Source of the DNA: a virus
DNA length: 39,788 bases
Virus record (IMG/VR): IMGVR_UViG_3300035216_001220
Span: 1-39,788 of that record
Strand: one strand, 5' to 3'
The position numbers and the translations under genes are program-made. The notes below the pieces were generated by a model. That model had not been told where the DNA came from, searched no databases, and worked only from the letters and a program-made list of their open reading frames with translations. Positions 37,611-39,788 of the stretch are shown one piece after another (the first letter of the stretch is position 1; the number at the start of each line of letters is the position of its first letter).

Positions 37611-39788
37611 ATGGCAAATATATCATTAGACATTAAGGCCAATACTAGTAAGGCCCTTGGAGAATTTAAGAAGTTATCTAGGGAGCTAGATAATAAGTTC
37701 TTAGTCCAAGGGCTAAAGCTTGATGTTGTTAAAAACGCGTTTCGCCAGATCACCAAAGAGTTTGATACTGCATTAGGCGATCAGGGATTTAAGACATCAG
37801 AGAGTACAAACCAGCTCCAAAGGAATGCGGCAGCAAACTTAGCGGCGTTAAATAAATTAGGGATTGATGCTGCGTTTAGCATCACAAAGAACATGACAAA
37901 CAGCCTTAGGGACCTAGAGGCCCAAGGCGAAATCACAAATGAGGCGTTAAAGGAAACACTCAACGTAGCGGGATTCTTTGATTTTAGCGGAAGTGATGCT
38001 CAGATCGCCGCTCAATTTGATTCTTTCTCTAGGAGATTTGCAAAATTTGCAACTGACACAAACGATGCGTTTGGAAAGTCTTCTGCTGGTCAGTTACAAC
38101 AGGTCCTTACAGGAAAAGCTAGCATAGACAGCCTGTTAAATCTTGACTTTGGAGCAGGTGGAGCTGGAGCCAACGTAATCTCAAAATACCTCAGAGAAAG
38201 AGCTGGGGGTAACATACAAAATCTTTCTCCAGAGATAAGGACTCAGATTGCTGAGCAATTACTCAAAGATATAAAGGACGACACCACAGAAGTAGGCGAG
38301 GTATATAAAAAAGCAACTGAGCAAGCTAGAATAGATGACCCATTTAGATTTTTAAAGAGAGAAATTAGTTCTATATTCTCTTCAAAGGGAGTATTTGGTA
38401 ACCTTAGAACTCTTAGTGAAGATGCCACGTTTAAAAACTTAAATGAGCAAAGTGTTCCAGAAAACGTTCTTCAGCTAACAGCTAATCTTTTAAATACTAT
38501 CTTTAATAAAGACAAAGGATTATTTGCTGTCTTATTCAAGTCATTACAGGATGTATTTGGCGAGGGAGACCCTCTAGCACCTATAATCGGAGGGATCAAG
38601 TTACTCACCAGAGCACTCAGAGCCGTGTCAAGGTTCTTTGCTTCTGATGAGTTCAAGAGTTTCTTAGAGATATTCAAGCCCCTCGCTGACACCATAAGAA
38701 ACATAGATGTCTCTAACATCACAATTGACTTAGATACCATAAAAGGTTTTATTGGAAATATAGGAAATGCTATAAGGGAGCTATTTAATAAGTCCGCAGA
38801 GTTTATTAGGAACCTTGATACAAAGGCCGTTAGCGAAGTCCTTGGGACTATAATAAGAGAGCTCGTAAAGACAATACCTAGCCTATTGAACCTGGTGTTC
38901 TCTTCTTTAGGCAAGGTCATTGGGGTACTGTTTGACACCATCAACTCGTCGGGTGGTAGTGCTACTCTGATATACTCCGCTATTATCGCGGGGTTTGTAA
39001 ACTTTGCTGATAAGTTATTCGGTGGGCCAGGGCTTGTTGGTAGGATAAGAAACGTCCTGCTTAACTCTTTTAGCAGATTAGCAGCAACTTTAGGATTAGG
39101 TGCTAGGGCAGGGTTAGGTGGATCTAGGGCCGGCAGTCAAAGAGTGGTGGACGCCCGCACTAATAGAGTCACTGGGCTCTTTAACAATCGTGTTATCCGT
39201 AGTTTAAACACCATAATCAGGTTGCTGGGAGGATCGGCTCCATTAGACCCATCAGGTAGAGGCCGTGACGGCCCACGTAGAGGAGCACCGGGAAGAGATG
39301 GCAGGACCGCTAGCCAGAGAGCTAGAAACATTAACCGCATCAGACGTAGCAGAAGGATCACAGGCATCACTTCTAGGATCCCCGGCCTTCGTCAACTTAG
39401 ATCTGCTCAGTTGGCAAGAAATTTCTTAGGTGGGGCCTCAAGAATCCCTGGAGCCTCCATTCTGTCTCAAGGGCGAAGTTCGAGTGTAGGCAGGTTACCT
39501 GGGGACTATCGTAACATACCAAACAGAAATAACGCTAGGATAGGAAGTCCTGCAGGTCTATTTCAAGAAAGAGCTCCTAGGATTCCTAGGCCAGCTCAAT
39601 TTAGAAGTCCCGTAATTCCCAGGATTCCCACAGTTCCTAGAGTACCTCCAGTAAACGTTGGAGGAGGCTTATTAGGTAAGCTTGGTGGCGCTGGTCGCGG
39701 TGTTGCTAGAGGTCTGGGCGGTGGATTAAGAAGAGTCCCCTTACTGGGAACTCTATTGGCGGGAGTTTCAATCGCCTCTGTACTAGGA
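37611..39788 (+). CDS. Tape measure protein (C-terminus off the window)
   Basis: 726 codons are visible from the ATG at 37611, with no stop. The start MANISLDIKANTSKALGEFK and the following long helices are typical of tail tape measure proteins. Hydrophobic stretches (ATLIYSAIIAGFVNFADKLF near residue 450 and LLGTLLAGVSIASVLG at the window edge) and a Gly/Arg/Pro-rich stretch (about 520-680) follow. The protein sets tail length inside the tube and is ejected with the DNA, where the hydrophobic parts may enter the host membrane. A 6-base gap separates it from the CIS-tube-like gene. Confidence 0.82.
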   Translation, partial: MANISLDIKANTSKALGEFKKLSRELDNKFLVQGLKLDVVKNAFRQITKEFDTALGDQGFKTSESTNQLQRNAAANLAALNKLGIDAAFSITKNMTNSLRDLEAQGEITNEALKETLNVAGFFDFSGSDAQIAAQFDSFSRRFAKFATDTNDAFGKSSAGQLQQVLTGKASIDSLLNLDFGAGGAGANVISKYLRERAGGNIQNLSPEIRTQIAEQLLKDIKDDTTEVGEVYKKATEQARIDDPFRFLKREISSIFSSKGVFGNLRTLSEDATFKNLNEQSVPENVLQLTANLLNTIFNKDKGLFAVLFKSLQDVFGEGDPLAPIIGGIKLLTRALRAVSRFFASDEFKSFLEIFKPLADTIRNIDVSNITIDLDTIKGFIGNIGNAIRELFNKSAEFIRNLDTKAVSEVLGTIIRELVKTIPSLLNLVFSSLGKVIGVLFDTINSSGGSATLIYSAIIAGFVNFADKLFGGPGLVGRIRNVLLNSFSRLAATLGLGARAGLGGSRAGSQRVVDARTNRVTGLFNNRVIRSLNTIIRLLGGSAPLDPSGRGRDGPRRGAPGRDGRTASQRARNINRIRRSRRITGITSRIPGLRQLRSAQLARNFLGGASRIPGASILSQGRSSSVGRLPGDYRNIPNRNNARIGSPAGLFQERAPRIPRPAQFRSPVIPRIPTVPRVPPVNVGGGLLGKLGGAGRGVARGLGGGLRRVPLLGTLLAGVSIASVLG

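Noticed and set aside
1-39788. tRNA genes, photosynthesis genes (psbA, psbD, hli), insertion sequences or an integrase
   Set aside because: None could be recognised on either strand of this window.

Overview
The window reads as part of the genome of a tailed bacteriophage with a contractile tail (myovirus type) that infects marine picocyanobacteria. Evidence for the tail type is a baseplate J-like protein, a P2 gpI-like tail protein, a CIS-tube-like baseplate protein, a tape measure protein and at least five fibre or adhesin genes. Evidence for the host is a Mo-nitro_C-type protein (a family typical of cyanobacteria), a DUF4278-type small protein, and a near-perfect glutamine-II (downstream-peptide) riboswitch with its short peptide gene, an element described from Synechococcus, Prochlorococcus and their phages. 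Replication is not T4-like here: an SF3-type helicase sits next to a candidate archaeo-eukaryotic-type primase. I cannot name the phage; a non-T4 cyanomyovirus lineage such as that of S-TIM5 would fit.

Layout. 1-9400, minus strand: a close-packed late operon read leftwards. It runs from an unknown virion protein through baseplate J and a gpI-like protein to two paralogous fibre proteins; the last runs off the window and carries an amicyanin-like cupredoxin domain. 9401-9481 is a divergent start region. 9482-19775, plus strand: a small structural protein, a 1707-residue fibre with a self-cleaving S74 chaperone, two paralogous adhesin-like proteins and the Mo-nitro_C protein. 19776-26593, plus strand: nucleotide metabolism driven by clear sigma-70-type promoters, with a possible ssDNA-binding protein, a small acidic protein, a metallophosphoesterase, nrdB, small ORFs, an HNH endonuclease, nrdA with an internal glutaredoxin, an all-alpha NTP pyrophosphatase, a mini zinc finger and a second HNH protein.

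26578-27088 holds the glutamine riboswitch, its 53-residue peptide gene, the DUF4278-type gene and a terminator. A cytosine-C5 methyltransferase (minus) then stands head to head with a large HNH-containing protein (plus). 30295-35524 carries a thymidylate-synthase-family enzyme, a FEN-type 5'-3' exonuclease, a small protein, the SF3 helicase and the candidate primase. 35553-39788 returns to virion genes: the CIS-tube-like protein and the start of the tape measure protein.

How it fits together. Ribonucleotide reductase, a dUTPase/dCTPase-like pyrophosphatase and the thymidylate-synthase-family enzyme form a dNTP supply line for the adjacent replication genes. The last enzyme has Asp where thymidylate synthases have the Asn that recognises dUMP. 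The same change marks dCMP-specific relatives such as T4 gp42, so the phage may make 5-hydroxymethyl- or 5-methyl-dCMP and carry modified cytosine. That prediction, the glutamine riboswitch, the glutaredoxin inserted in NrdA and the cupredoxin domain in a tail fibre are the most interesting points. All calls come from reading the sequence; no database search was run.
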